The notes beneath the pieces are model-generated. The model was given only the letters and a program-made list of their open reading frames with translations. It searched no databases and had not been told where the DNA came from. DNA of 64,000 nucleotides from Pseudomonadota bacterium (lineage in GTDB: Bacteria; Pseudomonadota; Gammaproteobacteria; Steroidobacterales; Steroidobacteraceae): NCBI GenBank assembly GCA_026398735.1, contig JAPLSH010000014.1:62001-126000 (forward strand), in the 5' to 3' direction. How positions within the stretch are numbered: the stretch's first letter is position 1; every line of letters begins with the position of its first letter. This document shows positions 17,961 to 26,040 of the stretch, in pieces. The position numbers and the translations under genes are program-made.

Positions 17961-19250
17961 TTACTTCTTGCCGCTGGCCTCGACCTTGTCGTGGGTCTCT
18001 TTGCCGCCCGTGCCATAGGTGACCGCTGCATTGCGGGTCTTCTGGAACTCATCCAGCGTCATGCCGCGCATCGCCGCATAGATCTGCGGGTTGGACACGC
18101 CGCTGACCGCGGCCAGCTTCTCCAGCACAAAAAAGATCGCGCCGTACTGCATCAGTGCGAGCCAATCCAAGCGCCGGATCATGTCCTTTTCGTGCTCGGT
18201 TAGCTCGCCCGCGGTAAAGGCGCGCTCCGGGTCGCTTTTGAACAGCGCGCGGTGTTCCGGGATAACCAAGTCACGCAGGAACTTGTTGAGCTTGTAGTGA
18301 CCGACGCTGCGCTCGAGCGTGAACGGGTAGGTGCCCGGCAGCTTCTCGATGCCATCGATCTGATGACCGATATGTGCACGATGCGCAGTGGCTACCTTGT
18401 CGCTCATGGGCTCTGCGGTGTGTTCAAAGATCATGGTGGCGATGGCAGTCATCGACGGCAGGTAATAGCTCTTGTGCACGACCTTGGCCGTGGCTGACAG
18501 CGCGCCGCGCATCATTAGCCACATGACGATTTCGGCACTTTCGGCGCCGCCTAGCGTGGCGTGATCGGCATGGGTCATGCGCGTCAGTGCGATGGGATCA
18601 TGCTCGAGCAGTTCCATAAACTTCTGGTCCCAGGCCGGATTGTTGAATCCGCAGCGCTCGCCGTGCACCTGGTGCGACAGGCCGCCGGTGGCAACGATGC
18701 AGACCTTAAGATCTTCCGGATAGCTTTCGATCGCATCGCGCAGGGATTGGCCCAGCTTGTAGCAACGCGCCGCACTGGGCACGGGGAACTGCAGCACACC
18801 CATCTGAAAGGGGATGATCGGTGTGGTCCAGTCGGGTTCGTGATCCATGAGGATGCACATGGGCGAGAAACAGCCGTGGTCCAGCGGCTTGGCCTGGAAG
18901 AACGACATGTCGAACTCGTCGGCGACCAGCGACTCGCCGATATGGCGTGCCAGCTTGCCATGGGCCTTGATGGGGGGCAGTTGACGTGAACCGCCGCCCT
19001 CGTCAGCGACCGAGTATTCCTCGCCCACGCCCAGCGCAAAGGCCGAGTAATGGTCAAAGAAGAACGAAGTGACATGATCGTTGTAGATCATGAACAGCAC
19101 ATCGGGTTTCTTTTCTGCCAGCCAAGCCTTGATGGGCTCGTAGGCATCAAAGATGGGCTTCCACACCGGATCGTTTTGCTTTTTGCCGTCATAGGCAAAG
19201 CCGATGGTGGGGGTGTGCGAGGTTGCGATTGCGCCGATGATGCGTGCCAT
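17961..19250 (-). CDS. desB: Gallate dioxygenase-type extradiol dioxygenase (LigB-LigA fusion)
   Basis: A 429-aa type II extradiol dioxygenase in which the large LigB-like domain (about residues 1-280) and small LigA-like domain (about 310-420) are one chain. That fusion and this length are typical of gallate dioxygenase (DesB/GalA), which opens the ring of gallate to 4-oxalomesaconate using Fe(II). Likely iron ligands are His12 (SHTP), His59 (NDHV) and Glu240 (GAESAE); acid/base His193 (GLSHQVHGER) and His125 (LDHG) are present. The LigA part ends with AAMRGMTLDEFQKTRNAAVTY. A fused protocatechuate 4,5-dioxygenase is the main alternative. No downstream pathway genes (hydratase, aldolase) are near, so the rest of the route must be elsewhere. 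It is convergent with the DUF6152 gene. Confidence 0.87.
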   Translation of the reverse strand: MARIIGAIATSHTPTIGFAYDGKKQNDPVWKPIFDAYEPIKAWLAEKKPDVLFMIYNDHVTSFFFDHYSAFALGVGEEYSVADEGGGSRQLPPIKAHGKLARHIGESLVADEFDMSFFQAKPLDHGCFSPMCILMDHEPDWTTPIIPFQMGVLQFPVPSAARCYKLGQSLRDAIESYPEDLKVCIVATGGLSHQVHGERCGFNNPAWDQKFMELLEHDPIALTRMTHADHATLGGAESAEIVMWLMMRGALSATAKVVHKSYYLPSMTAIATMIFEHTAEPMSDKVATAHRAHIGHQIDGIEKLPGTYPFTLERSVGHYKLNKFLRDLVIPEHRALFKSDPERAFTAGELTEHEKDMIRRLDWLALMQYGAIFFVLEKLAAVSGVSNPQIYAAMRGMTLDEFQKTRNAAVTYGTGGKETHDKVEASGKK

Positions 19251-19320
19251 GCGGAGTGTTCCTGAGGAAAAGGAACATTATGGACTTCTTGGCGCTTAGT
19301 TTCGACCGCGAGGTTTACTT

Positions 19321-19599
19321 ATGGATTGCCGCACTGACTGCGGGGCGTGTTGCATCGCGCCATCGATCTCCAGTGCCATTCCTGGCATGCCGGAAGGTAA
19401 GCCCGCAGGCGTCAGATGCGTTCAGCTTACAGCCACTAATCGCTGCGCGATTTTTGGCCATCCGGAGCGACCGACGGTCTGTTTGAGCTTCCGGCCGTCT
19501 GCGCAGATGTGTGGTGCTTCTCGCCCCGAGGCACTGGCTTGGCTCGCAGAGTTAGAAAAGCTGACAGATCCGGGCGCGTCCGCTGCCTTGGCACCTTAG
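19321..19599 (+). CDS. YkgJ-family Cys-cluster (putative metal-binding) protein
   Basis: A 92-aa protein whose spacing of cysteines (DCRTDCGACC at the start, then VRCVQL, RCAIFG and VCLSFRP) matches the YkgJ family of zinc- or iron-sulfur-binding proteins. The conserved HPERPTVC segment is present. Biochemical role is unknown. The start at 19321 has GAGG nine bases upstream. It is divergent from the dioxygenase gene with only 70 bp between starts. Near-standard length for the shorter members of the family. Confidence 0.8.
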   Translation: MDCRTDCGACCIAPSISSAIPGMPEGKPAGVRCVQLTATNRCAIFGHPERPTVCLSFRPSAQMCGASRPEALAWLAELEKLTDPGASAALAP

Positions 19600-19747
19600 C
19601 AGCTGATCAATGTTCACCGGATTGGGTAGCACCCGGAAAAAACGGCGGTGTGTGGAAACACACTTAAGCGTTGGGGTAATTACATATGGGCAGTTTGCGG
19701 CCGCGGCGTAGCCTTGATTTTAATTAAGTTGGTGGAGCCGTGCTGAT

Positions 19748-20161
19748 ATGGGAGGCAAGTCGTCAGGATTGATACTGCATGTGGACGATGAGCAGCCGGT
19801 GCTGGACGGGCTGGCTTCCTTGTTGAGCGTGAATGGTTATGAAGCGCATGGTGCCTGCAGTGGTCCTAGAGCATTGCAGTTGGCCAGAGAGGGGCTCCAC
19901 CCCGATGTGATGATTTTGGACTTTAATTTGGGTGATGACATGAATGGGGCTGAAGTGGCGGAGCAGATCCGCGGAGTTCTCGGCTATACCCCTCCCATCG
20001 TTATGTTGACGGGCGATCTGAGTAACGCAGAATTTCCGTGTATTACCGATGCGCCGGTATGGCTTGTCAGCAAGCCGCTGGATCCGCGTCTGCTGCTCGC
20101 TGCGCTGCCTGGCTTGGTGCAACTGGCCCGAGCGACCCGTGCTGCCCAGTTGCACAGGTGA
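19748..20161 (+). CDS. Stand-alone response-regulator receiver domain
   Basis: A 137-aa protein consisting only of a CheY-like receiver. The acidic pocket is Asp13-Asp14 (HVDDE), the phospho-acceptor Asp58 is in MILDFNLGDD, the switch Thr is in VMLTGD and the conserved Lys is in VSKPLDP. There is no output domain and no histidine kinase next to it, so it must act through protein-protein contact, as phosphate sink or relay. The preceding 148 bp contain a small GTGTGT/ACACAC hairpin (19648-19663) of uncertain meaning. The function cannot be given from context. Confidence 0.88.
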   Translation: MGGKSSGLILHVDDEQPVLDGLASLLSVNGYEAHGACSGPRALQLAREGLHPDVMILDFNLGDDMNGAEVAEQIRGVLGYTPPIVMLTGDLSNAEFPCITDAPVWLVSKPLDPRLLLAALPGLVQLARATRAAQLHR

Positions 20162-20229
20162 ACTGTGCGTCGGGCAGCGCCCTGATCGCTGCGCTGGAGG
20201 CTGATTCCAGACCAGATTAGGATGGCAGC

Positions 20230-21156
20230 ATGAATAACTCAGTTAGCGGATCGCCAGAAGAACTCGAACAGGCCGCACAGGTGCTCGAGTCATCTGCCGA
20301 TTACCGCGTGTTGCGCCGTCTAGTGCCTCGCGATGATTTCGGTGTGCGGCCGTCCGGCACTCTGCTCAAGGGCGCCATAGTCGACACCGAGACCACCGGC
20401 ACTGATCCTGCGACCGATCGCATCATTGAGCTGTGTGTGCTGGTGTTTGAATACAGCGCCGAGACGGGCGAGGTCGCCTGGGTCAGCGATGTATATGACG
20501 GTCTTGAAGATCCGCGTATCGCCATTCCCCCGCAGAGCACCGCCATCCACGGCATCACGGACGAAATGGTTTCAGGTGAAGCCATAGACGACGAGGCGGT
20601 TGAGGGACTGCTGGATGGGGTCAATTGGGTGGTTGCACACAACGCTGCCTTTGACCGGCCGTTGCTCGAACGTCGGTTACCGATCTTTGCGCAGCTCAAT
20701 TGGCTGTGCTCTATGAAAGAGGTGCCTTGGTCCGACTTGGGCTTTCCCGGCACCAAGCTCGAATACTTGGCTACCGAACGGGGCTTTTTTTATGAAGGGC
20801 ATCGCAGCGAGATAGATTGCCGCGCGCTGCTTGAGGTGTTGCGTGTGCCGCTGCCCGGCAAGGACCACAGCCCCTGGCAGCTGCTGCTGGCTGCAGGTCC
20901 GCGTCGCAGCTACAAGCTGTGGGCGCTGGGTGCGCCGTTTGAAACCAAGGATCAGCTCAAGGCGCGTGGCTATCGTTGGGATGGTGAGCGGCGCACTTGG
21001 TACAAGCTGCTCGATCACGATGAAGCAGCAGCCGAGGCGCAGTGGCTGCGCGAGACGATCTACGCAGGGCGTTCGCACAAGGTTGAAGTGGAAGTACTGG
21101 AAGCTGCAACACGCTACTCAGCGCGCCGCGGACGCATCGCATATCGCGATTTGTAA
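20230..21156 (+). CDS. DEDDh 3'-5' exonuclease (DnaQ-like) with C-terminal extension
   Basis: A 308-aa nuclease. The exonuclease core occupies about residues 45-220: Exo I DTETTG (Asp52, Glu54), Exo II HNAAFDR and Exo III HRSEIDC with the His characteristic of the DEDDh subgroup. This is the fold of the DNA polymerase III epsilon subunit, but context and N-terminus differ, so it is a stand-alone exonuclease rather than DnaQ. The last 85 residues include a small module, GYRWDGERRTWYK, like those found after nuclease or helicase domains (DUF5710-like), perhaps a nucleic-acid contact. It lies between the receiver gene and the convergent YheU gene. Probably a role in DNA repair or RNA trimming; substrate unknown. 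Confidence 0.87.
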   Translation: MNNSVSGSPEELEQAAQVLESSADYRVLRRLVPRDDFGVRPSGTLLKGAIVDTETTGTDPATDRIIELCVLVFEYSAETGEVAWVSDVYDGLEDPRIAIPPQSTAIHGITDEMVSGEAIDDEAVEGLLDGVNWVVAHNAAFDRPLLERRLPIFAQLNWLCSMKEVPWSDLGFPGTKLEYLATERGFFYEGHRSEIDCRALLEVLRVPLPGKDHSPWQLLLAAGPRRSYKLWALGAPFETKDQLKARGYRWDGERRTWYKLLDHDEAAAEAQWLRETIYAGRSHKVEVEVLEAATRYSARRGRIAYRDL

Positions 21157-21161
21157 GGCGC

Positions 21162-21407
21162 TCAGAGCGACTTTGGCAGCTGGTCGCGTGTCACCAGCGT
21201 TACGCTTTGGGTCTCCGGGTCGAACATCAGGCTGACTTCGCCGCGCTGCAGTTGCAGCGCTACTTGCGCGACTTTCTCATCCAGACTCCAGTCGCGCAGG
21301 CCGTAATCAGTGCCTTCGCGCAGCACGAAGTCTTCCAGTACACCACGCAGTGCCTCGGGCGACAGCAGTTCTGGCGGTATTTGCAGCGGTTCGGCGGTGT
21401 CGTCCAT
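21162..21407 (-). CDS. yheU: YheU (UPF0270) family protein
   Basis: An 81-aa protein of the UPF0270 family, found almost only in Gammaproteobacteria. It matches the family through PPELLSPEALRGVLEDFVLR, EGTDYG and SLDEKVAQVALQLQRGEV. The start at 21407 was chosen because the conserved part begins a few residues later; the longer open frame upstream runs antisense into the next gene and lacks coding character. Function is unknown. It is convergent with the exonuclease gene, with stop codons 5 bp apart. Confidence 0.88.
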   Translation of the reverse strand: MDDTAEPLQIPPELLSPEALRGVLEDFVLREGTDYGLRDWSLDEKVAQVALQLQRGEVSLMFDPETQSVTLVTRDQLPKSL

Positions 21408-21486
21408 GCGCTGGTTTGTAGCACGAGTGCGGTGCTTGTAGGATCGTTTGCATAGTCCAGTACCACAGGAAATCAAGGAGCAGCTC

Positions 21487-21819
21487 ATGCGGCTTTTCGA
21501 CGGCGTCTTAGGTGGGTTGGTGGGTGCTGGCATCAACAGCGCTATCCAGGGATACATCCAGCAACAGGGCGGTTTGGGTGCGGTAGTGCAGAAGTTTGAG
21601 AAACAGGGCATGGGCGGGCTCGTGCAGTCCTGGATAGGCACTGGGTCCAACCAAGCTGTGTCTGCAGAGCAGTTGCAGCAGGTGCTGGGCGCTGATCTGG
21701 TTCAGCAGCTCTCTGCCAAGCTTGGAATCCCTGCGCCGGATCTGCTGGGAAAGCTGGCGCAGGTGCTTCCGGATGCCATCGACAAGATGACCCCGCAGGG
21801 TGTGATTCCCAAGAGCTGA
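21487..21819 (+). CDS. YidB/DUF937-family protein
   Basis: A 110-aa protein with the DUF937 layout: a Gly-rich N-terminus (FDGVLGGLVGAGINSAIQGY), GGLGAVVQKFEKQGMGGLVQ, SWIGTGSNQAVSAEQLQQVL and a C-terminal LAQVLPDAIDKMTPQG. The ATG at 21487 has AAGGAG nine bases upstream, which decides the start over an earlier in-frame ATG. YidB-like proteins are small, of unknown function. It is divergent from YheU and precedes the molybdenum hydroxylase operon by about 100 bp on the same strand. Confidence 0.88.
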   Translation: MRLFDGVLGGLVGAGINSAIQGYIQQQGGLGAVVQKFEKQGMGGLVQSWIGTGSNQAVSAEQLQQVLGADLVQQLSAKLGIPAPDLLGKLAQVLPDAIDKMTPQGVIPKS

Positions 21820-21923
21820 AAAGCACAGCACTATGGCTTGCCGCACCACAAGGGTGCGCGTAGGCTCGTGGCGCGATTCAAAGCGGCAGCAGCGCAATCT
21901 CTGCGCGGCCAACGGGGTGCAGC

Positions 21924-22619
21924 ATGGCTGATCTAAAGGGCATCAATGTGGTCACGACCACACTGGCAGTAGAGTCCGACGCGCGGCGCCAGTCGCGCCG
22001 TGAGTTCATCAAACGCGTCATCGCCTCTGGCGCTGTGGCTTCGTCAGCCAGTTTCATGGGTGCGGGCTTGGCAGGCTGCAGTCCGCGTCGTGCGACCGCA
22101 GCCGGTGCCGTCGAGCGGTTGCTGTCTATTGATGTGAACGGCCAATTGCGCCGCGTCGATGTGCTGCCGCAAGAGACGCTGGCCACCACACTGCGCTACA
22201 AGCTGGGCCTGACCGGCACCAAGGTTGCTTGCGATCGCGCCGAGTGCGGTGCCTGCACCGTCATGATCAACGACGTCACGCACTATGGATGCTCAACGCT
22301 GACTCACAGTGTGCGTGGGCGCAAGGTGGTCACCATTGAGGGGCTGCGTGGCCCCAATGGCGAGTTGCACCCGGTGCAGCAAGCGTTTGTCGAAGAGCTT
22401 TCACCGCAATGCGGGTTCTGCACGCCCGGGCAGGTGGTGGCCGCGGTCGCACTGCTCAAGAAGAATCCCAAGCCCAGCCGTGAGGAGGCCCGTCACGCAA
22501 TGTCGGGTAACCTCTGCCGCTGCGCGGCGTACGACAACTATCTCAACGGCATCATGCGAGCCTGCGGTAATCACGACCAGATCAGCCATCAGCACGTGGA
22601 GATGAACCATGGCGTATAA
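21924..22619 (+). CDS. Exported 2Fe-2S subunit of a molybdenum hydroxylase (PaoA-like)
   Basis: A 231-aa iron-sulfur subunit of the xanthine dehydrogenase family. The N-terminus has a textbook Tat motif SRREFIK (Arg25-Arg26) and a hydrophobic stretch ending in LAGC (Cys52), so it should be exported folded and may be lipidated. The plant-type 2Fe-2S cluster ligands are Cys103, 108, 111 and 123; the second cluster, near the molybdenum site, is bound by Cys163, 166, 198 and 200 (CGFC and CRC). It passes electrons from the Mo subunit to the FAD subunit. Its last 11 bp overlap the next gene. Length and Tat signal resemble PaoA of the periplasmic aldehyde oxidoreductase PaoABC. It begins the operon 21924-27010. 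Confidence 0.9.
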   Translation: MADLKGINVVTTTLAVESDARRQSRREFIKRVIASGAVASSASFMGAGLAGCSPRRATAAGAVERLLSIDVNGQLRRVDVLPQETLATTLRYKLGLTGTKVACDRAECGACTVMINDVTHYGCSTLTHSVRGRKVVTIEGLRGPNGELHPVQQAFVEELSPQCGFCTPGQVVAAVALLKKNPKPSREEARHAMSGNLCRCAAYDNYLNGIMRACGNHDQISHQHVEMNHGV

Positions 22620-24883
22620 GCACCTGGGCAAAGACTTCTTGCCGCCTGATGTGGTGGCCAAGGTCACCGGTGAGGCCAAGTTCGTCGAGGACTTCCGCGT
22701 TGAAGGCATGGTTTACGCGCGTTTTCTCAACAGCCCTTATCCGCATGCGCGAGTGCGCAAAATCGATGCCAGTGAGGCACTGAAGATGCCTGGCGTGCTG
22801 GGTATTCTCACGGCCGATGAAGTCAAGAACCCGCCGGCACCAGAGATTCCGTTGCTCACCAATGAGCCCGGTTATGTCGGCGCGGCGGTGTTAAGATGGC
22901 AACGTCGGTGCTGCCGGGGTGAAGTTTCAGTCGCTCAAGTGGAAGGCCGAGGATTTTGCCAACGCAGAGCCCGGTCGCATGCCGATGGGTGAACCGGCTC
23001 AGGAATGGACTTACGGTGATTTGGACGCCACCTTTGCCAAGTGCAAGGTGGTCTATGACGACACCTTTGTGCATGGCAGCAACTCGCATCACAGCATGGA
23101 GCCGCGGTCGGCCCTGGCTCATTGGCAGAACGGCAAGTGCATTGTTTATGTGTCGTCGCAAAGCCAATCGTTCATCGTGCCGCCACTGGCGCAGATGATC
23201 GGCATCCCGCCTTCAGACTTAGTGGTGATTGCCGAATATTGCGGCGGCGGCTTTGGGTCCAAGGGCAATGCCTATCCGATTCAGGCGCTGCCTGCTCTGA
23301 TGTCCAAGAAGATCAACCGGCCTGTACTGCTGCGCATCAGCCGTGCCGAGGAGTACTACAACGGTTCTGCGCGTCATGGTTTCCAGGGGCGCGTAAAGCT
23401 GGGCTTTGCCGAGAACGGCAAGCTGCTAGCGGCGGACCTGTATGTGGTTCAAGAAAACGGCGCCTACAACAGCTTCTGGGATTTTCGTAATGCGGGCGAT
23501 GCGTTGGCCATGGTGTATCAGCCAGAGGCTATGCGCTGGCGTGGCGTGCCAGTACACGCTAACTCGCCGCTGCGTAGTGCGCAGCGCGGCCCCGGCTACA
23601 ACCAGTTGGTACACATCATCGAGCCGCTGATCGATCGCGCTGCCCATCAGTTGGGCATCGATCGGGTGGCAATCCGTCTGCTCAATGATCCCGTGACCGG
23701 GTCACCGGGCGGCGTCAAGCGCACACCGACCACCAGTTGCTACCTCAAAGAGGCTATCCGCTGCGGTGCAAAAGAGTTCGACTGGGAGAACAAGCTGGCC
23801 ATGTGCGGTCAGCGTAAAGGCTCCAAGGGCTATGGCGTCGGCGTGGGCCAGGCTTATCACCCGGCGGGCTTCAATGGCTTTGATGGTTTGGTGCGAATCG
23901 CACCAGACGGCAAGCTGCACATCCACACGGGCGTGGGCAATCTGGGCACGTTCTCGCACTCAGGCACATCACGCATCGCCGCAGAAGTGCTCAAGATCGA
24001 TTGGGCAGACTGTGTGGTGGTACGGGGCGACAGTCGCAAACACTTGCCCTGGAATATCGGCCAGTTCGGCAGTAACACTTCGTTCACGATGGCGCGCACT
24101 AACTTTGTTGCCGCCACTGATGCGCTCAACAAGCTCAAAGAGATTGCTGCGCAGCAGTTCGGTGGCAAGCCCGAAGATTACGACGTCGATGGCAAGCGCG
24201 TGTTTCGCCGCGGCAGTCCCGGCACTGGCATGACCTATGGCCAGGCGGCTCAGCGAGCCATTGCACTCGGCGGCAAGTTCGATGGCCACCAGTTGCCCGA
24301 AGATATCAATCCGATGACCCGTGACTCGGCCACTGCACTGGCCGGTAGCGGCCTTATTGGCGTGGCCAAAGACAAGCTCAAAGTCGGTGGCGAGACGGCT
24401 GCATTTGCTGCAGCCTTTGTCATGGTTGAGCTCGATTACGAGACGGGCAAATACACCATCCTCGATTTTGTGGGTGTGGCCGATTGCGGCACCGTCATTC
24501 ATCCGGCAGGTCTGCAAACACAGATCAAGAGCGGTGGTATTCAGGGCTTTGGCGTTGCCGGCCTTGAGCGCATCATCTATGACCCTCAAAACGGCTTGCC
24601 GCACAGCATCGGCTTTTATCAGGCCCGACCGCCGACTTATGGCGATATTCCGCTGAACATGCGTACCTGCGCGGTGGATCTTCCCGACCCGACCAGCCCC
24701 ATGGGCACCAAGGGTATCGGTGAGCCGCTGCTCGGCTCGGCTGCTTCAGCCTTGTTGTGTGCCATTTCTAATGCGATGGGTGGGCATGTCTTCAACCGCA
24801 CACCGGTGACCTCCGACATGATCCTCAACAAGCTCTACAACATTCCGCAGGCGCACGGGCCCCTGCAGACCAACTGCCAGTAA
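22609..24883 (+). pseudogene. Molybdenum-cofactor-binding subunit, frameshifted with apparent internal loss
   Basis: The catalytic subunit of the hydroxylase is split over two frames. The first frame (from ATG 22609) codes a normal N-terminus, AKVTGEAKFVEDF to NEPGYVGAAVL, then turns to nonsense after base 22893 and stops at 22992. The second frame picks up at 22895 (DGNVGAAGVKFQSLKW) and continues to 24883 with normal family sequence: EYCGGGFGSKG, MGTKGIGEPLLGSAA. A TAA at 22892-22894 blocks simple readthrough. In relatives some 40 residues (roughly AVAAxxxxxAxxAxxxIxVEYExLP) separate the two halves; they are missing here, so it is not a single-base error but a deletion of around 100-130 bp plus frame change. 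It may be a real inactivating mutation or an assembly fault. The conserved active-site Glu loop (GxGEP) is intact in the second half. Neighbouring subunit genes are complete. Confidence 0.8.
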
Positions 24884-24893
24884 GGGTGTCGAA

Positions 24894-25883
24894 ATGCTCA
24901 AGGACATGATGCCGCATTTCGATTTGTACCAGCCCAACACGCTCGATGCGGCTGTGGATCTGGCAGGTCGATTGGGAACTGACGGTTGGCTGCTCGGTGC
25001 CGGTCAGGACAGCTATGACTGGTTGAAGAACCGCACTAAGCGCACGCCGGCGGTGATTGAGTTGGCGGGCATTGAGGCTCTCAAAGGTGTGCGGGAGGTC
25101 GACGGTGGACTGGAAATCGGTGCACTGACCACGCTGACTGAAATCGAAGAGCACCCAGTGGTGCGCGAGCGCTTTCGCGTGTTGTCACTGGCAGCAGGCC
25201 GGGTGGCCAGTCCGCAGATCCGCAACGCCGGTACGCTCGGTGGCAACCTCTGTCAGGACGCGCGCTGCTGGTATTACCGCTACGGCGTGGATTGCTATCG
25301 GGCCGGCGGCAACATGTGTTACGCAGATACGCCGGAGGGCATGAATCGCGAACACGCTATCCTCGGCGCCAGTCGCTGCGTGGCAGTGTCGCCCTCGGAT
25401 ACCGCAACAGCGGTGGTTGCTTTGGAAGGCGTGATGGTCATCCGCAGCACCAAGGGCGAGCGGCTTGTGCCTGCTGCAGACTTCTTTGTGCAGCCTGCCA
25501 TCAATATTCAACGCATGACTGTGCTGGAGCCGGGCGAGATTCTGGTGGCCGTGCGCATCCCGGCCAAATGGTCTGGTGCGAGCTATTACTTTGAGAAAAT
25601 TGCCGATCGCGCAGCGTGGGACTTTGCCTTAGTCAGCATTGCAGCAGTATTCGTGTTCGAGGGTGACCTCATTAAAGACGCGAGCATGGTCTGCGGCGCC
25701 GTGGCCTGCGTGCCTTGGGTGCTCAAGGGTTCCCAAGATGAGCTGCGAGGCCAACCTCGAACCGCAGAGACCAGCGACAAGGCCGCTTGGGCTGCAGTCG
25801 TTGGAGCCAAGCCGCTGCATTACAACCACTTCAAGTTGCCGCTGATGGAAAACCTTGTCCGTCGCGCGATCCGGGAGGCCTGA
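24894..25883 (+). CDS. FAD subunit of the molybdenum hydroxylase, with extra Cys cluster (PaoB-like)
   Basis: A 329-aa flavoprotein of the CO-dehydrogenase medium-chain/FAD-binding type. The FAD-binding segments are LGAGQDSYDW (about residue 34) and SPQIRNAGTLGGNL (about 106-119). Immediately after is an insertion with Cys125, Cys134, Cys142 and Cys162 in a pattern (CWYYR, DCYR, GNMCY, NREHAILGASRC) like that of PaoB/YagS, where it holds a 4Fe-4S cluster. That adds a redox step between the flavin and a partner. The start at 24894 has AGGG nine bases upstream and is 10 bp after the Mo-subunit stop. It has no signal peptide, so export would rely on riding with the Tat-tagged 2Fe-2S subunit, as known for PaoABC. 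Confidence 0.88.
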   Translation: MLKDMMPHFDLYQPNTLDAAVDLAGRLGTDGWLLGAGQDSYDWLKNRTKRTPAVIELAGIEALKGVREVDGGLEIGALTTLTEIEEHPVVRERFRVLSLAAGRVASPQIRNAGTLGGNLCQDARCWYYRYGVDCYRAGGNMCYADTPEGMNREHAILGASRCVAVSPSDTATAVVALEGVMVIRSTKGERLVPAADFFVQPAINIQRMTVLEPGEILVAVRIPAKWSGASYYFEKIADRAAWDFALVSIAAVFVFEGDLIKDASMVCGAVACVPWVLKGSQDELRGQPRTAETSDKAAWAAVVGAKPLHYNHFKLPLMENLVRRAIREA

Positions 25884-25887
25884 CGTC

Positions 25888-26037
25888 ATGAACATCCTGC
25901 GCTATGGCCACGATGCCTACGACAAGATCGTCATCAACGGCATTTCCTGGGACATGCTGCCAGTGGCCGTCTTGGCTGCGTTAGCAGTGATCGTCATCCA
26001 TCAGGTGCGCCGCGCCAGTCGCAAGCGGGGGCAATAA
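25888..26037 (+). CDS. Small single-pass membrane peptide, 49 aa
   Basis: A 49-aa peptide with one membrane helix (about residues 22-39, MLPVAVLAALAVIVIHQV) followed by a basic tail RRASRKRGQ. That orientation puts the basic end in the cytoplasm. It lies 4 bp after the FAD subunit gene and 3 bp before the cytochrome gene, with a GGGAGG site upstream, so it is translated in the operon. Small single-helix subunits are known in several membrane oxidoreductases, so it may help anchor the enzyme or stabilise the cytochrome. That role is inference; I know no family for it. Confidence 0.72.
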   Translation: MNILRYGHDAYDKIVINGISWDMLPVAVLAALAVIVIHQVRRASRKRGQ

Positions 26038-26040
26038 GCC

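Noticed and set aside
19648-19663. GTGTGT-GGAA-ACACAC hairpin upstream of the lone receiver
   Set aside because: Short, no T-run and no known element; not supported as terminator or riboswitch.
22876-22918. Short similar sequences (GTCGGCGCGGCGG and GTCGGTGCTGCCG) at the Mo-subunit break
   Set aside because: Both copies are retained, while a deletion between direct repeats would leave one; they code for similar VGAA residues by chance.
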